A stretch of DNA of 64,000 nt from Micromonospora zamorensis (GTDB lineage Bacteria; Actinomycetota; Actinomycetes; Mycobacteriales; Micromonosporaceae), in assembly GCF_900090275.1 (NCBI RefSeq), contig NZ_LT607755.1, positions 4,154,001 through 4,218,000 on the forward strand, given 5' to 3'. Position 1 is the first letter of the stretch; every line of letters begins with the position of its first letter. Made by a program: the position numbers and the translations under genes. A model generated the notes under the pieces. It searched no databases, was not told where the DNA came from, and saw only the letters and a program-made list of their open reading frames with translations. Below are positions 18,052 to 28,575 of this stretch, piece by piece.

Positions 18052-18954
18052 TCATGGAGTGGATTCGAGGCGGCCCAGGGTGCTCTCGACCGGTGCCGGC
18101 CAGACGGAGTCCTTGAGGCCGAGGGCGTCGCGGAGGTAGGCCCACGTGAGCCGCTGGATCAGAGCAACCCTCTCGGGGTTCTCGTCAGTCGTCTCCCTGG
18201 CCTCGTAGTCGGAGATGCCGCCGAGCGAGTGCTCCGCTCCGAACAGCGTGAGCAGGCTCTTGCTCCCCGGGCTCAGGTGGTACGCGTCGGTGAACCAGCC
18301 CGGCCCACGGACCGACAACGGGGAGTCGTCCCGATCGCCCGCGACGACGAGGGTCGGGGTGTTCATGTCCGCGAAGCTCGGGCTCATGAAGGGAAAGTGT
18401 TCGGCAGCGAACGGGGAAAGATCGCCTCCGCCCCGGCCGGTCACGGCCAGGAGGACGCCTGCCCCGATCCGTTGGTCGGACATGTCCTCTCCGGGGTTCC
18501 CGTCGGCGTCGAGGACTCGGGCACCCAGCAGGGTGCTCGCCGTCTGGGCGCCCCAGGAGTGGCCGGCCACGGCGATTCGGGTGCGGTCGAGACGTCCAGC
18601 GAGGCTGGGAACGGACGACTCCAGCAGGTCGAGCTGGTCGAGGGTGCGCTTCAGGTCGTCCACCCGGATTCGCCAGATCCGCGGTGTGCGGGTGTCGTCG
18701 GGCGGAAGGTTCAGGCGCCGTGAGTCGAGGTGGGTGGGCTGGATGACGACGAAACCGTGCGAGGCCCAGAAGTCAACCAGCGGACCGTAGTTGGTGGCCG
18801 CAGAGCCGAAGCCGTGCGAGAAGACGATGACGGGCAGCTCATGGCCGGTCGTGGGTGCGGAGACGCGTACGTGCAGATCGTTACCGCGATCCGGGGTCGG
18901 CAACGTGATGGGGTGGACCGTGACGACTGGCGTGGGCTCTGGCATCGCGTGCAT
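18052..18954 (-). CDS. Alpha/beta hydrolase (PAF-acetylhydrolase/chlorophyllase-like)
   Basis: A 300-residue cytoplasmic hydrolase with the oxyanion region VIVFSHGFGSAATNYGP, nucleophile elbow IAVAGHSWGAQTAS (GHSWG), an acid region TPTLVVAGDRDDSPL and histidine in FGAEHSLGG. The ATG at 18954 has GGAGGA 6 bases upstream; an earlier in-frame start would overlap the divergent regulator's operators. The divergent neighbour is a TetR repressor, and two identical-class palindromes lie between them, so this gene is very probably its target. The inducer and substrate may be the same small ester or lipid, as in many TetR/hydrolase pairs (inference). Confidence 0.88.
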   Translation of the reverse strand: MHAMPEPTPVVTVHPITLPTPDRGNDLHVRVSAPTTGHELPVIVFSHGFGSAATNYGPLVDFWASHGFVVIQPTHLDSRRLNLPPDDTRTPRIWRIRVDDLKRTLDQLDLLESSVPSLAGRLDRTRIAVAGHSWGAQTASTLLGARVLDADGNPGEDMSDQRIGAGVLLAVTGRGGGDLSPFAAEHFPFMSPSFADMNTPTLVVAGDRDDSPLSVRGPGWFTDAYHLSPGSKSLLTLFGAEHSLGGISDYEARETTDENPERVALIQRLTWAYLRDALGLKDSVWPAPVESTLGRLESTP

Positions 18955-19007
18955 GGTCGTTCCTCCGTGACTTGGGATTGGCCTGCCGTTCTGGCATGCT
19001 GCATATG

Positions 19008-19047
19008 CGGAACTTGGTTCCGCTAAAACATACGGAACACGGTTCCG
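19008..19047. promoter_or_regulatory. Two TetR operators between hydrolase and regulator
   Basis: CGGAAC-TTG-GTTCCG (19008-19022) and CGGAAC-ACG-GTTCCG (19033-19047) are perfect 6-base inverted repeats with 3-base spacers, 25 bases centre to centre, in the divergent promoter region. The local drop in GC (CTAAAACAT between them) fits a promoter. This is the expected layout for autoregulation and control of the hydrolase. Confidence 0.75.
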
Positions 19048-19076
19048 TTTTTTCAAGGGATGTGACGGGGGTAACG

Positions 19077-19652
19077 GTGGCCGGCACGGAGTCGGGTGCC
19101 CCGCGCAAGCAGCGGGCTGATTCGCGGCGCAACGAGACGGCGCTGCTGGAGGCGGCCGCTGCGGCATTCGTCGTCTCCGGAGTCAATGCGCCGGTGCGCG
19201 ACATCGCCGCCAGGGCGGGCGTCGGCGTCGGGACGATCTACCGCCACTTTCCGACCCGGGCCGATCTGATCGTCGCGGTGTACCGACACCAGGTCGAGGC
19301 ATGCGCCGAGGCGGGCCCGGTGCTCCTGGCCGAGAGCGCCACACCGCACGCCGCACTGGCGAGCTGGATCCACCTCTTCGTCGACTTCCTGGTCACCAAG
19401 CACGGCCTGGCCGAGGCGATGCGGTCCGACGACGCCGCCTTCCAGACGCTGCACGCCTACTTCCTCGACCGGCTCGTCCCGGTCTGCGCCGAACTGCTCG
19501 ACGCCGCCAGCACGGCGGACGAGATCATTCCCGGCATGGACGCCCTCGTCCTGATGCACGGCATCGGCAACCTCTGCATCGGCGCCGACAGCCCTGCCTA
19601 CGACGCGCGCCTCATGGTCGGACTGGTCATCGAGGGCCTGCGGCTGCGTTAG
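19077..19652 (+). CDS. TetR-family repressor
   Basis: A 191-residue regulator. The N-terminal helix-turn-helix is clear: RRNETALLEAAAAAFVVSG then VNAPVRDIAARAGVGVGTIY and RHFPTRADLIVAVY. The C-terminal half matches the domain found in many actinobacterial TetR proteins of the SCO1712/AcrR group (LASWIHLFVDFLVTKHGLAEAM, DALVLMHGIGNLCIG). GTG 19077 follows a G-rich stretch; GTG 19062 five codons upstream is an alternative. It is divergent from an alpha/beta hydrolase, and the intervening CGGAAC-N3-GTTCCG pair are its likely operators. Confidence 0.9.
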   Translation: MAGTESGAPRKQRADSRRNETALLEAAAAAFVVSGVNAPVRDIAARAGVGVGTIYRHFPTRADLIVAVYRHQVEACAEAGPVLLAESATPHAALASWIHLFVDFLVTKHGLAEAMRSDDAAFQTLHAYFLDRLVPVCAELLDAASTADEIIPGMDALVLMHGIGNLCIGADSPAYDARLMVGLVIEGLRLR

Positions 19653-19768
19653 CGGTACGCGGGCCGGGTCGCAGCGGCGCGCCACAGCCGGGGATCGGGC
19701 GAAGGGGGCAGTTCGGGGCAGGCCGGGCGGCGGGAGCGGCAGCCGAGACAGAGCCGGTCGTGACCACG

Positions 19769-19780
19769 TACCCTTTCGGC
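19769..19780 (+). promoter_or_regulatory. -10 box, leaderless start
   Basis: TACCCT at 19769-19774 ends 6 bases before ATG 19781, and no ribosome binding site precedes the ATG. Confidence 0.45.
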
Positions 19781-20575
19781 ATGTCCACCCCCGCAACGGG
19801 CGCGGCCACAGTCGCGCCGCGCCGGTCGAGCCGGTTCGTTGCCTGGGTGCGCGCGTGGCGCGCCGGGCTGGTGCCGTACGACGAGGTCGCCGACGCCATC
19901 GCCGGCAACGAGGAACATCTCGTTGCGGACGCCCCGGGCACCTGGACCGACGTCCCGCTGGGCGCCGCGCTTCCGACTCTGGCCAAGCTCTCACCGGACG
20001 AGATCCGCCTGGTGCTGCCCGCGCCGGGCGACCCCCGGGGGCTGCCCGGCCCCGGTGACTTCGCCGGCGCGGCGCTGGTCACGGGTGAGGCGGTGGTGGC
20101 CGGCGGGCTCGGGTTGATCCCGGAGGTCCGCTCGCACACCTCCGGCTCCGGGGACTGCTTCGAGACGGTGCTGTGGCGGGTCTACCCGCTGCCGGCCAAC
20201 GCGCCCGCCGCGTCACTCTCATTGCCCGGCGCCGCCGAGGCGGAGGCCGAGCTGGCCGCCGCGCTGGCCGAGACGACCGCCGCGCTGACCCGCCTCGACG
20301 TGGCCCAGTGGCGGCCCGAGCTGGCCGGTGCGCTGGCCGCGCTGCGCCGGCCCGACGGCGCCACCGACCTGCCACCGGGCTTCGACCCGCGGGCCCGTCG
20401 GCTCTTCGCCCGGGCCGCGGTCCTCGACCGGGTGCTCGCGCTGGCCGGGCACGCCGCCCCGGGCGGGGCGATCAACAACTACGAGGCGCAGCAACGGGAC
20501 GCGGCTCTTCGCCCGTTGACCGCGGCCTGCCGGCAGGCGCTGGTGGCCGCCTGCAACGCCCCCCTGCGCCCCTGA
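19781..20575 (+). CDS. Conserved hypothetical protein, alanine-rich
   Basis: A 264-residue soluble protein I cannot assign to a named family. After a short basic start (RRSSRFVAWVRAWRAGLVPYDEVADAI), it has a mixed alpha/beta first half with prolines and a second half of amphipathic alanine/leucine-rich helices, ending in AALRPLTAACRQALVAACNAP. Codon use and GC content match real genes of the window and the reading frame is long. ATG 19781 follows a -10 box directly; GTG 19760 is possible. Neighbours give no functional clue. Confidence 0.6.
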   Translation: MSTPATGAATVAPRRSSRFVAWVRAWRAGLVPYDEVADAIAGNEEHLVADAPGTWTDVPLGAALPTLAKLSPDEIRLVLPAPGDPRGLPGPGDFAGAALVTGEAVVAGGLGLIPEVRSHTSGSGDCFETVLWRVYPLPANAPAASLSLPGAAEAEAELAAALAETTAALTRLDVAQWRPELAGALAALRRPDGATDLPPGFDPRARRLFARAAVLDRVLALAGHAAPGGAINNYEAQQRDAALRPLTAACRQALVAACNAPLRP

Positions 20576-20606
20576 CCGGAGCCCCGCAACACCGGTTGGA
20601 ATTTGG

Positions 20607-21386
20607 TCAGACCTCGTCGAGCAGGTCCGCGACCGAGTTGATGATCCGGGACGGGCGGTACGGGTAGCGCTCCGCCTCAGTGCGGCTGCTGATGCCGGTG
20701 AGCACCAGGATGGTCTCCAGCCCGGCCTCCAGGCCGCACAGGATGTCGGTGTCCATCCGGTCGCCGATCATCGCGGTGCTCTCCGAGTGAGCGTTGATCG
20801 TGTTGAGCGCCGAGCGCATCATCATCGGGTTCGGCTTGCCGACGAAGTACGGCTCCACCCCCGTCGCCTTGGAGATCATGGCGGCGACCGAGCCGGCGGC
20901 GGGCAGGGCGCCCTCCACGGAAGGGCCGGTCACGTCGGGGTTGGTGCAGATGAACCGGGCTCCGTCGTTGATCAGTCGGACGGCCTTGGTGATCGCCTCG
21001 AAGCTGTAGGTGCGGGTCTCGCCGAGCACCACGTAGTCGGGGGCGAAGTCGGTGAGCACGTAGCCGACCGCGTGCAGCGCCGTGGTCAGCCCGGCCTCAC
21101 CGATGACGTACGCGGTGCCGCCCGGCCGCTGGTCGGCGAGGAACTGCCCGGTGGCCAGTGCCGACGACCAGATCGACTCCTCCGGCACGTCCAGTCCCAT
21201 CCGGCTCAGCCGGGCCGTCAGGTCGCGCGGGGTGTAGATCGAGTTGTTGGTCAGCACCAGGAACGGCTTGCCGGAGGTGCGCAGCCGGTTGATGAACTCC
21301 GGTGCGCCGGGCACCGGCTGGCCCTCGTGCACCAGCACGCCGTCCATGTCGGTCAGCCAACTCTGCACGGGCTTGCGGTCATGCAT
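20607..21386 (-). CDS. HAD superfamily IIA phosphatase (NagD-like)
   Basis: A 259-residue cytoplasmic phosphatase of the NagD/AraL type. Motif I is WLTDMDGVLVHEG (nucleophile Asp in DMDGVL), motif II LVLTNNSIYTPRDL, motif III lysine in FVGKPNPMMM and motif IV in AMIGDRMDTDILCG. The C2 cap sits between motifs II and III. Members hydrolyse sugar or nucleotide phosphates; the substrate is not predictable. It starts 15 bases downstream of the ferrochelatase stop, so it belongs to the fabG-fabI-hemH transcription unit or its tail. Confidence 0.92.
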   Translation of the reverse strand: MHDRKPVQSWLTDMDGVLVHEGQPVPGAPEFINRLRTSGKPFLVLTNNSIYTPRDLTARLSRMGLDVPEESIWSSALATGQFLADQRPGGTAYVIGEAGLTTALHAVGYVLTDFAPDYVVLGETRTYSFEAITKAVRLINDGARFICTNPDVTGPSVEGALPAAGSVAAMISKATGVEPYFVGKPNPMMMRSALNTINAHSESTAMIGDRMDTDILCGLEAGLETILVLTGISSRTEAERYPYRPSRIINSVADLLDEV

Positions 21387-21401
21387 GATGATCCTCAGAG
21401 G

Positions 21402-22430
21402 TCAGGGGCGGCGGGTCGGCACGCAACAGACGGTGGCGCAGGTGTCCCACATCGGCAGCTCGCCCAGGCGGCGGCGCAGCTGCGCACCGTCCGGGTCCGT
21501 CCGTTCGGTGACCAGCTCACGCACCATGGTCACGAAACGCGGGTCGGTGCCGGGGGTGTCGGCCCGGACGAAGTCCAGGCCGAGCTGCTTGGCCGTCTCC
21601 AGTGCCTCGGTGTCCAGGTCCCACACGACCTCCAGGTGATCGGAGACGAACCCGATCGGGCTGACCACCACGCTGGTGGTGCCGCTCTGGGCGAGGGTGG
21701 CCAGGTGGTCGTTGATGTCCGGTTCCAGCCACGGCACCTGCGGGGGGCCGGAGCGGCTCTGCCAGACCAGGTCGTACTCCAGCTCGGGCGCGGCGGCAGC
21801 GGCGACGAGGCGGGCGGTCTCGCGCAGCTGCGCCTCGTACCGGCCGCCGTGCGGGCCGGCGTTGGCAGCCATCGAACTGGGGATGGAGTGGGCGGTGAAG
21901 ACCAGCCGGGTGGTGTCCCGCTTCGCCGGGTCGAGCTTGCCCAGGGCCGCCCGGACCGCGTCGGTGTGCGGCTCGACGAAACCGGGGTGGTCCCAGAACT
22001 GGCGCAGCTTCTCGATCACCGGCGCGTCCGCGCCGACTGCGGCCCGGGCGGCGGCGATGTCCTCCTGGTACTGCCGGCAGGAGGAGTAGCCGCCGTACGC
22101 GCTGGTGACGAAGGCCAGCGCCCGGGTGACCCCGTCGTCGCGCATCTGGGTCACCGTGTCGGCGAGCATCGGGTCCCAGTTGCGGTTGCCCCAGTAGACG
22201 GGCAGGTCGAGACCGTGCGCGGCGAAGTCGGCGCGGACGGCGGCCAGCAGGTCACGGCACTGCTGGTTGATCGGGGACACCCCACCGAAGTGCTGGTAGT
22301 GCTCGGCGACCTCGGTCAGCCGCTCGGGCGGCACGCCTCGGCCGCGGGTCACGTTCTGCAGGAACGGCATCACGTCCTCGGGCCGCTCCGGCCCACCGAA
22401 GGACACCAGCACCACCGCGTCGTAGGACAT
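21402..22430 (-). CDS. hemH: Ferrochelatase (coproporphyrin ferrochelatase type)
   Basis: A 342-residue enzyme that inserts Fe(II) into a porphyrin; in actinobacteria the substrate is coproporphyrin III (CpfC, coproporphyrin-dependent heme route). Visible family blocks are VLVSFGGPERPEDVMPFL, the GGVSPINQQ loop, the catalytic-site histidine in FTAHSIPSSM and VSPIGFVSDHLEVVWDLD. One cysteine in SSCRQYQ and three near the C-terminus (WDTCATVCCVP) fit the [2Fe-2S] cluster ligands known in actinobacterial ferrochelatases. The start is ATG 22430. The order fabG-fabI-ferrochelatase equals mycobacterial mabA-inhA-hemZ. cpfC is the newer gene name. Confidence 0.95.
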   Translation of the reverse strand: MSYDAVVLVSFGGPERPEDVMPFLQNVTRGRGVPPERLTEVAEHYQHFGGVSPINQQCRDLLAAVRADFAAHGLDLPVYWGNRNWDPMLADTVTQMRDDGVTRALAFVTSAYGGYSSCRQYQEDIAAARAAVGADAPVIEKLRQFWDHPGFVEPHTDAVRAALGKLDPAKRDTTRLVFTAHSIPSSMAANAGPHGGRYEAQLRETARLVAAAAAPELEYDLVWQSRSGPPQVPWLEPDINDHLATLAQSGTTSVVVSPIGFVSDHLEVVWDLDTEALETAKQLGLDFVRADTPGTDPRFVTMVRELVTERTDPDGAQLRRRLGELPMWDTCATVCCVPTRRP

Positions 22431-22553
22431 GGGGTCATTCTCGCCCCTCGGCCTGGACCGCCCGGCGACGCCCCCTGGTCCGGCCGCGCAGATCACGCGA
22501 ACGGCTGTCGGGAGCGTCGCCGGTCGAGCACCAGGGAACGCCGGCAGGTATCG

Positions 22554-23321
22554 TCAGGAGCCGATGGCGTGGTAGCCGCCGTCGACGTGGACGATCTCGC
22601 CGGTGGTGGCCGGGAACCAGTCGGAGAGCAGCGCCAGGCAGGCCTTGGCGGCGGGCTCCTGGTCGGTGAGGCTCCAGCCCAGCGGGGCCCGCTCGGCCCA
22701 GGCGTCCTCGAACTGGTCGAAGCCGGGGATCGACTTGGCGGCGATGGTCCGCAGCGGCCCGGCGGCGACCAGGTTGCTGCGGATGCCCTGCTTGCCCAGG
22801 TGCATGGCCAGGTAGCGCGACGCCGACTCCAGGCCGGCCTTGGCCACGCCCATCCAGTCGTAGACCGGCCACGCCTTCGTCGCGTCGAAGGTCAGACCGA
22901 CCACCGCGCCGCCGGGCGACATCAGCGGCAGCGCGGCCATGGCCAGCGACTTGTACGAGAAGGTGGAGACGTGCAGGGCGGTCGCCACGTCCTCCCACGG
23001 AGCGTCGAGGAAGCCGCCGCCGAGGCAGCTCTGCGGGGCAAAGCCGATCGAGTGCACCACACCGTCGAGGCCGTCGACGTGCTCGCGTACCCGGTCGGCG
23101 AGGCCGGCCAGGTGCTCGGTGTTGGTGACGTCCACCTCGATGACCGGGGCGGGCTCGGGCAGCCGCTTGGCGATCCGCTCGACCAGGGAAAGCCGGCCGT
23201 AGCCGGTGAGCACGACCTGCGCGCCGTTCTCCTGGGCGAGCTTCGCCACCGAGAAGGCGATCGAGGCGTCGGTGATGACACCGGTGACGAGCAGCCGCTT
23301 ACCGGCGAGCAGTCCGGACAT
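22554..23321 (-). CDS. fabI: Enoyl-[acyl-carrier-protein] reductase (InhA-type FabI)
   Basis: A 255-residue NADH-dependent reductase completing the fatty acid elongation cycle. The N-terminus LLAGKRLLVTGVITDASIAF is the FabI form of the nucleotide-binding loop, VHSIGFAPQSCLGG follows, and the catalytic pair is in VYDWMGVAKAGLES (Y-x6-K). It closely resembles mycobacterial InhA. It lies 36 bases after fabG, with ferrochelatase downstream, a conserved actinobacterial arrangement. The ATG at 23321 has a plausible GGAGG-like site (CGGAGGAAACC on the coding strand). Confidence 0.95.
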   Translation of the reverse strand: MSGLLAGKRLLVTGVITDASIAFSVAKLAQENGAQVVLTGYGRLSLVERIAKRLPEPAPVIEVDVTNTEHLAGLADRVREHVDGLDGVVHSIGFAPQSCLGGGFLDAPWEDVATALHVSTFSYKSLAMAALPLMSPGGAVVGLTFDATKAWPVYDWMGVAKAGLESASRYLAMHLGKQGIRSNLVAAGPLRTIAAKSIPGFDQFEDAWAERAPLGWSLTDQEPAAKACLALLSDWFPATTGEIVHVDGGYHAIGS

Positions 23322-23357
23322 GCAGGGTTTCCTCCGTACGTTGTCGAGAAGCGCTGA

Positions 23358-25493
<2,136 letters not shown>

Positions 25494-25497
<4 letters not shown>

Positions 25498-26156
25498 TCA
25501 AGGTGCTGATCGCCGACGACCAGGCGATGGTCCGGCAGGGCTTCGGCGCGCTGCTCGCCGCCCAACCGGACCTGCTGGTGGTGGGTGACGCCGCCGACGG
25601 GGCGCAGGCCGTCGCCGCCGCCCGCCGGCTCGACCCGGACGTCGTGCTGATGGACGTGCGGATGCCGGTCATGGACGGGTTGGAGGCCACCCGCAAGCTG
25701 CTCGGTGACCGTTCGGCGCAGCGGCCCCGGGTGCTCATCCTCACCACCTTCGACCTGGACGACTACGTGTACGAGGCGCTGCGCGCCGGGGCCAGCGGCT
25801 TCCTGCTCAAGGACGCGCCGGCGGCCGATCTGGTGCAGGCGGTGCGGGTCGTGGCGGCCGGGGACGCGCTGCTCGCCCCCGCGGTGACCCGCCGGCTGAT
25901 CGCCGAGTTCGCGGCCCGCCCGGACCGCCACCGTCCGCGCCCCACCGACCTGGCCGGGCTCACCCCACGGGAGACCGAGGTGCTGCGGTTGATCGCCCGG
26001 GGTCGCAACAACGCGGAGATCGCCGCTGACCTGGTGGTGGCCGAGCAGACAGTGAAGACGCACATCGGGCGGATCCTGGCCAAGCTGGGGCTGCGCGACC
26101 GGGCCCAGGCCGTGGTGCTGGCGTACGAGACGGGTCTGGTGGCCGCCGGCGAGTAG
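25494..26156 (+). CDS. NarL/FixJ-family response regulator
   Basis: A 220-residue regulator. The receiver domain starts at VLIADDQAMVRQGF, with the phosphorylated aspartate in VVLMDVRMPVMDGLEA and lysine in GFLLKDAP. The C-terminal LuxR-type helix-turn-helix reads LTPRETEVLRLIARGRNNAE and QTVKTHIGRILAKLGLRDR. GTG 25494 overlaps the kinase stop codon. It is the cognate partner of the upstream kinase. The target genes are unknown; the next gene downstream is set apart by a hairpin. Confidence 0.95.
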
Positions 26157-26220
26157 CCCCGCGGAGCCAGCCCGCAGACGGCTCCCCGGGACGACGACCG
26201 AGCACCGCCCACCCGCGCAC

Positions 26221-26250
26221 TCTCCCTCCGGACGACATTCCGGAGGGAGA
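26221..26250 (+). promoter_or_regulatory. Perfect hairpin covering a ribosome binding site
   Basis: TCTCCCTCCGGA (26221-26232) and TCCGGAGGGAGA (26239-26250) are perfect 12-base arms around CGACAT. The right arm contains the GGAGGGAG ribosome binding site of the next gene, whose GTG/ATG starts at 26253/26256. The stem may serve as terminator of the regulator gene and as translational lock for the hydrolase. Confidence 0.7.
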
Positions 26251-26252
26251 AC

Positions 26253-27152
26253 GTGATGCGACGACGAGGTGCCAGCCGGGTGGCGGTGGCCGCGCTGCTC
26301 GGCGTGAACCTGGTCCTGCCGACCCGACCCGAGCCGGTTGCTACGGCGGGGTTCGTCGAGGCGTACCCGGTCATGGCGGCGGCGATGCGCGCGGCCGGGC
26401 CGCCGTACGCGGACTGGGCGGCCGACGGACGCCGGTTCCTGACGTTCGACCCACGCGGCGACGGCCGGGCCGTCGAGGTGCTCGGCGACCTGGCCGGTGC
26501 GGACCGGATCGCGGTGCTGGTGCCGGGGGTGGGGAGCACCCTGGCCGACTTCGACCGGGGGTTGGGCGGGGTGGCCCGCCGGGCGCCAGCGGTGCAGGCC
26601 GGGCAGCTCTACCAGGAGCTGCGGGCGACCGAGCCGGCGGCGCGGGTCGCGGTGCTGGCCTGGCTCGGCTACGACCCGCCCGACGGGGTGCTGACCGCCG
26701 CCGGTGGCGTCAGCGCCCGGCGCGGCGCGGACGGGCTGGCCGCGCTGCTGCGGGAGCTGGCCGTACGGCGTCCGGCGGCGACGATCACGCTGGTCGGGCA
26801 CAGCTACGGGGCGTTGGTGGTGTCGCTGGCAGCGGCGGACGCTCCGGCCCAGATCACCGACGTGGTCAGCCTCGGTGGCGTGGGCGCCGGGGTGCAGCGC
26901 GCCGACGACCTGCCCGGCGGGCGGCGGTTCTGGGCGGCCGAGGCGCCCAGCGACTGGGTTCGTCGGGTGCCGTCGGTGCGACTGCTCGGCCTGGGCTTCG
27001 GCCGTCGCCCCGGCGACCCGGCGTTCGGTGCCCGCCCCCTACCGGCGGGTGGGGTGGACGGGCACGACGGCTACCTGGTGCCGGGCAGCGCCGCGCTGGT
27101 CGCGGTGGCGGCGGTGGTGCTGGGCGGCGTCGGGGTCGGGGACGCCCGATGA
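26253..27152 (+). CDS. Alpha/beta hydrolase, DUF1023-like
   Basis: A 299-residue protein with a hydrophobic N-terminus (RVAVAALLGVNLVLP, a possible weak signal anchor). The hydrolase core has IAVLVPGVGSTLADFDRG, WLGYDPPDGV, the nucleophile in ITLVGHSYGALVVSLA and a late histidine in GHDGYLVPGS, matching the DUF1023 alpha/beta hydrolase group. The start is GTG 26253 or ATG 26256; the ribosome binding site is locked in a hairpin. The stop overlaps the acyltransferase start (ATGA), so the pair is an operon, perhaps for modification and hydrolysis of one surface ester (inference). Confidence 0.82.
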   Translation: MMRRRGASRVAVAALLGVNLVLPTRPEPVATAGFVEAYPVMAAAMRAAGPPYADWAADGRRFLTFDPRGDGRAVEVLGDLAGADRIAVLVPGVGSTLADFDRGLGGVARRAPAVQAGQLYQELRATEPAARVAVLAWLGYDPPDGVLTAAGGVSARRGADGLAALLRELAVRRPAATITLVGHSYGALVVSLAAADAPAQITDVVSLGGVGAGVQRADDLPGGRRFWAAEAPSDWVRRVPSVRLLGLGFGRRPGDPAFGARPLPAGGVDGHDGYLVPGSAALVAVAAVVLGGVGVGDAR

Positions 27153-28381
27153 GCCGGGACCGTGCCGTCGACGCGTTGCGGGCGTACGCCATCGGCGGGG
27201 TGGTGCTGGGGCACTGGTTGGTCACCGGGCTGGTGCTGACCGGCGACGGTGGGCTGCACCAGGCCAGCCCGCTGACCGCCCTGCCCGGTCTGGCGCCGCT
27301 GACCTGGGCGTTGCAGACGCTCGGATTGTTCTTCTTCACCGCCGGGTTCGGCTCGACCCGGTCCCTCGCGCACCACCGGGGAGGTGCGGGCGGTTGGCTG
27401 GCCCGTCGGCTGCGCCGGCTGCTCCTGCCCACTGTGGCGCTGCTGGGGGTGGGCGCCGCCGTGCTGCTCGCCGCCACCGTCGCCGGCACCCCGGACGACA
27501 CGCTCACCGTGGCGTTGCGGCTGGCGATCAGTCCACTGTGGTTCCTGGTGCCGTTGGTGTTCCTGGTCGCGGTGACCAGCCCACTGCGCGCCGCCGTACG
27601 CCGCTGGGGTGTGGCCCGGTGCGTCGCGCCGGCGGTGGCCGCAGTAGCGGCTGTCGACCTGGCCGTCCGCCTGCTTCCGGCCGGCACCGACGTGCCACCG
27701 GTCACCGTGCTGGCGGCCTGGGCGGTGCCGTACCTGCTGGGCGTGGCGCACGCCGACGGGCAGTTGGACGGGCGGCGGGCCGCGGGCATGGTGGCGGGCG
27801 GCGGAGCCGTCGCGCTGGGGGCGCTGCTGGCGCTGGGCTACCCGGTGAGCGCGGTCGGAGTGCCCGGGGCCGGTGTGTCCAACCTGAACCCGCCGTCGCT
27901 GCTGGCAGTGGTGCTGGCGGTCACCCAGGTCGGGCTGGGGCTGCTCGCCCGGCCGGCGCTGGAACGGCTGCTGGACCGGCCACTGCCGGGCCGGGCGGCG
28001 ACCGAGGTGAACCGGCAGGCGGTCCGGATCTATCTGTGGCATCAGCCGGTGCTGGTGGCGGTGACCGCGCTCACCGCCCGCAGCGGGCTGACCCTGCCGG
28101 GTCTGCACACCCCTCCGGACGGCCCGGGCTGGGTGCTGGCGCGGCTCTGCTGGTTGCCGCTCCTGGCCGCGGTGCTGGTCACGGTGGTGCGGACCGGCCA
28201 GCCGCGGGCGCGGCGCCACCCGGGCGGTGGAGGGGTCGCCGGCCGGTCGGCCGAGTGCGTCCGGCCGACACCGCGGGTGTACGATCATCGACGTTCCGGC
28301 CCGCCCGACCTGCAGGAGGTGATCGCTGTGCGAGATAGCGATCCTCCCAGTCGTGGCCGGGCCGATGGTCAGCCCCGCTGA
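27149..28381 (+). CDS. Acyltransferase 3-type membrane protein
   Basis: A 410-residue integral membrane protein with about ten helices. The N-terminus RAVDALRAYAIGGVVLGHWL carries the R...H pattern of acyltransferase-3 enzymes, with an FFFTAGFGS loop after it, and later IYLWHQPVLV. Members move acyl groups onto sugars or other envelope molecules. ATG 27149 overlaps the preceding stop. The last ~45 residues are hydrophilic and unlike the family, and the DNA encoding them overlaps a promoter and a structured RNA element (28279 onward), so the natural end of the protein deserves care. Confidence 0.85.
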   Translation: MSRDRAVDALRAYAIGGVVLGHWLVTGLVLTGDGGLHQASPLTALPGLAPLTWALQTLGLFFFTAGFGSTRSLAHHRGGAGGWLARRLRRLLLPTVALLGVGAAVLLAATVAGTPDDTLTVALRLAISPLWFLVPLVFLVAVTSPLRAAVRRWGVARCVAPAVAAVAAVDLAVRLLPAGTDVPPVTVLAAWAVPYLLGVAHADGQLDGRRAAGMVAGGGAVALGALLALGYPVSAVGVPGAGVSNLNPPSLLAVVLAVTQVGLGLLARPALERLLDRPLPGRAATEVNRQAVRIYLWHQPVLVAVTALTARSGLTLPGLHTPPDGPGWVLARLCWLPLLAAVLVTVVRTGQPRARRHPGGGGVAGRSAECVRPTPRVYDHRRSGPPDLQEVIAVRDSDPPSRGRADGQPR

Positions 28382-28575
28382 GCCACGACTCAGTCTGGTG
28401 AGCTGACCCAGCTCCGCTCCCCCACCGCTTCGGCCGACGCCGAGGCGCGTGTGCCGCGCCGTCCGGTTCGCCGACGGTCGCCGGGAGCCGCCCGGTCACG
28501 ACTTCGTGTGCGCGTCCCCACCCCCTGCGGTCCGCCCCCGCACGCGGACCGTCCAGCCGCCACCCGGAGCCGTCC
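28279..28575 (+). ncRNA. Candidate structured leader RNA before a 28-residue peptide gene
   Basis: A TACGAT -10-like box (28279-28284) is followed by strongly foldable sequence. GGAGG-tg-ATCGCT pairs with AGCGATCCTCC (about 28316-28348; 11 pairs, two-base bulge). AGTCGTGG (about 28349-28356) pairs with CCACGACT (about 28383-28390) and encloses TCAGC-ccc-GCTGA. GGTCAGC can instead pair with GCTGACC near 28403-28409, offering a switch. CGGTCCGC (28528-28535) pairs with GCGGACCG (28544-28551) just before the CGGAG ribosome binding site. It resembles no riboswitch class I know. It overlaps the acyltransferase 3' end. Function unproven. Confidence 0.45.

Noticed and set aside
28300..28420. M-box, SAM, cobalamin or TPP riboswitch in the structured leader
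   Set aside because: None of the conserved core sequences of these classes that I can recall is present; it is therefore listed only as an unassigned structured RNA.
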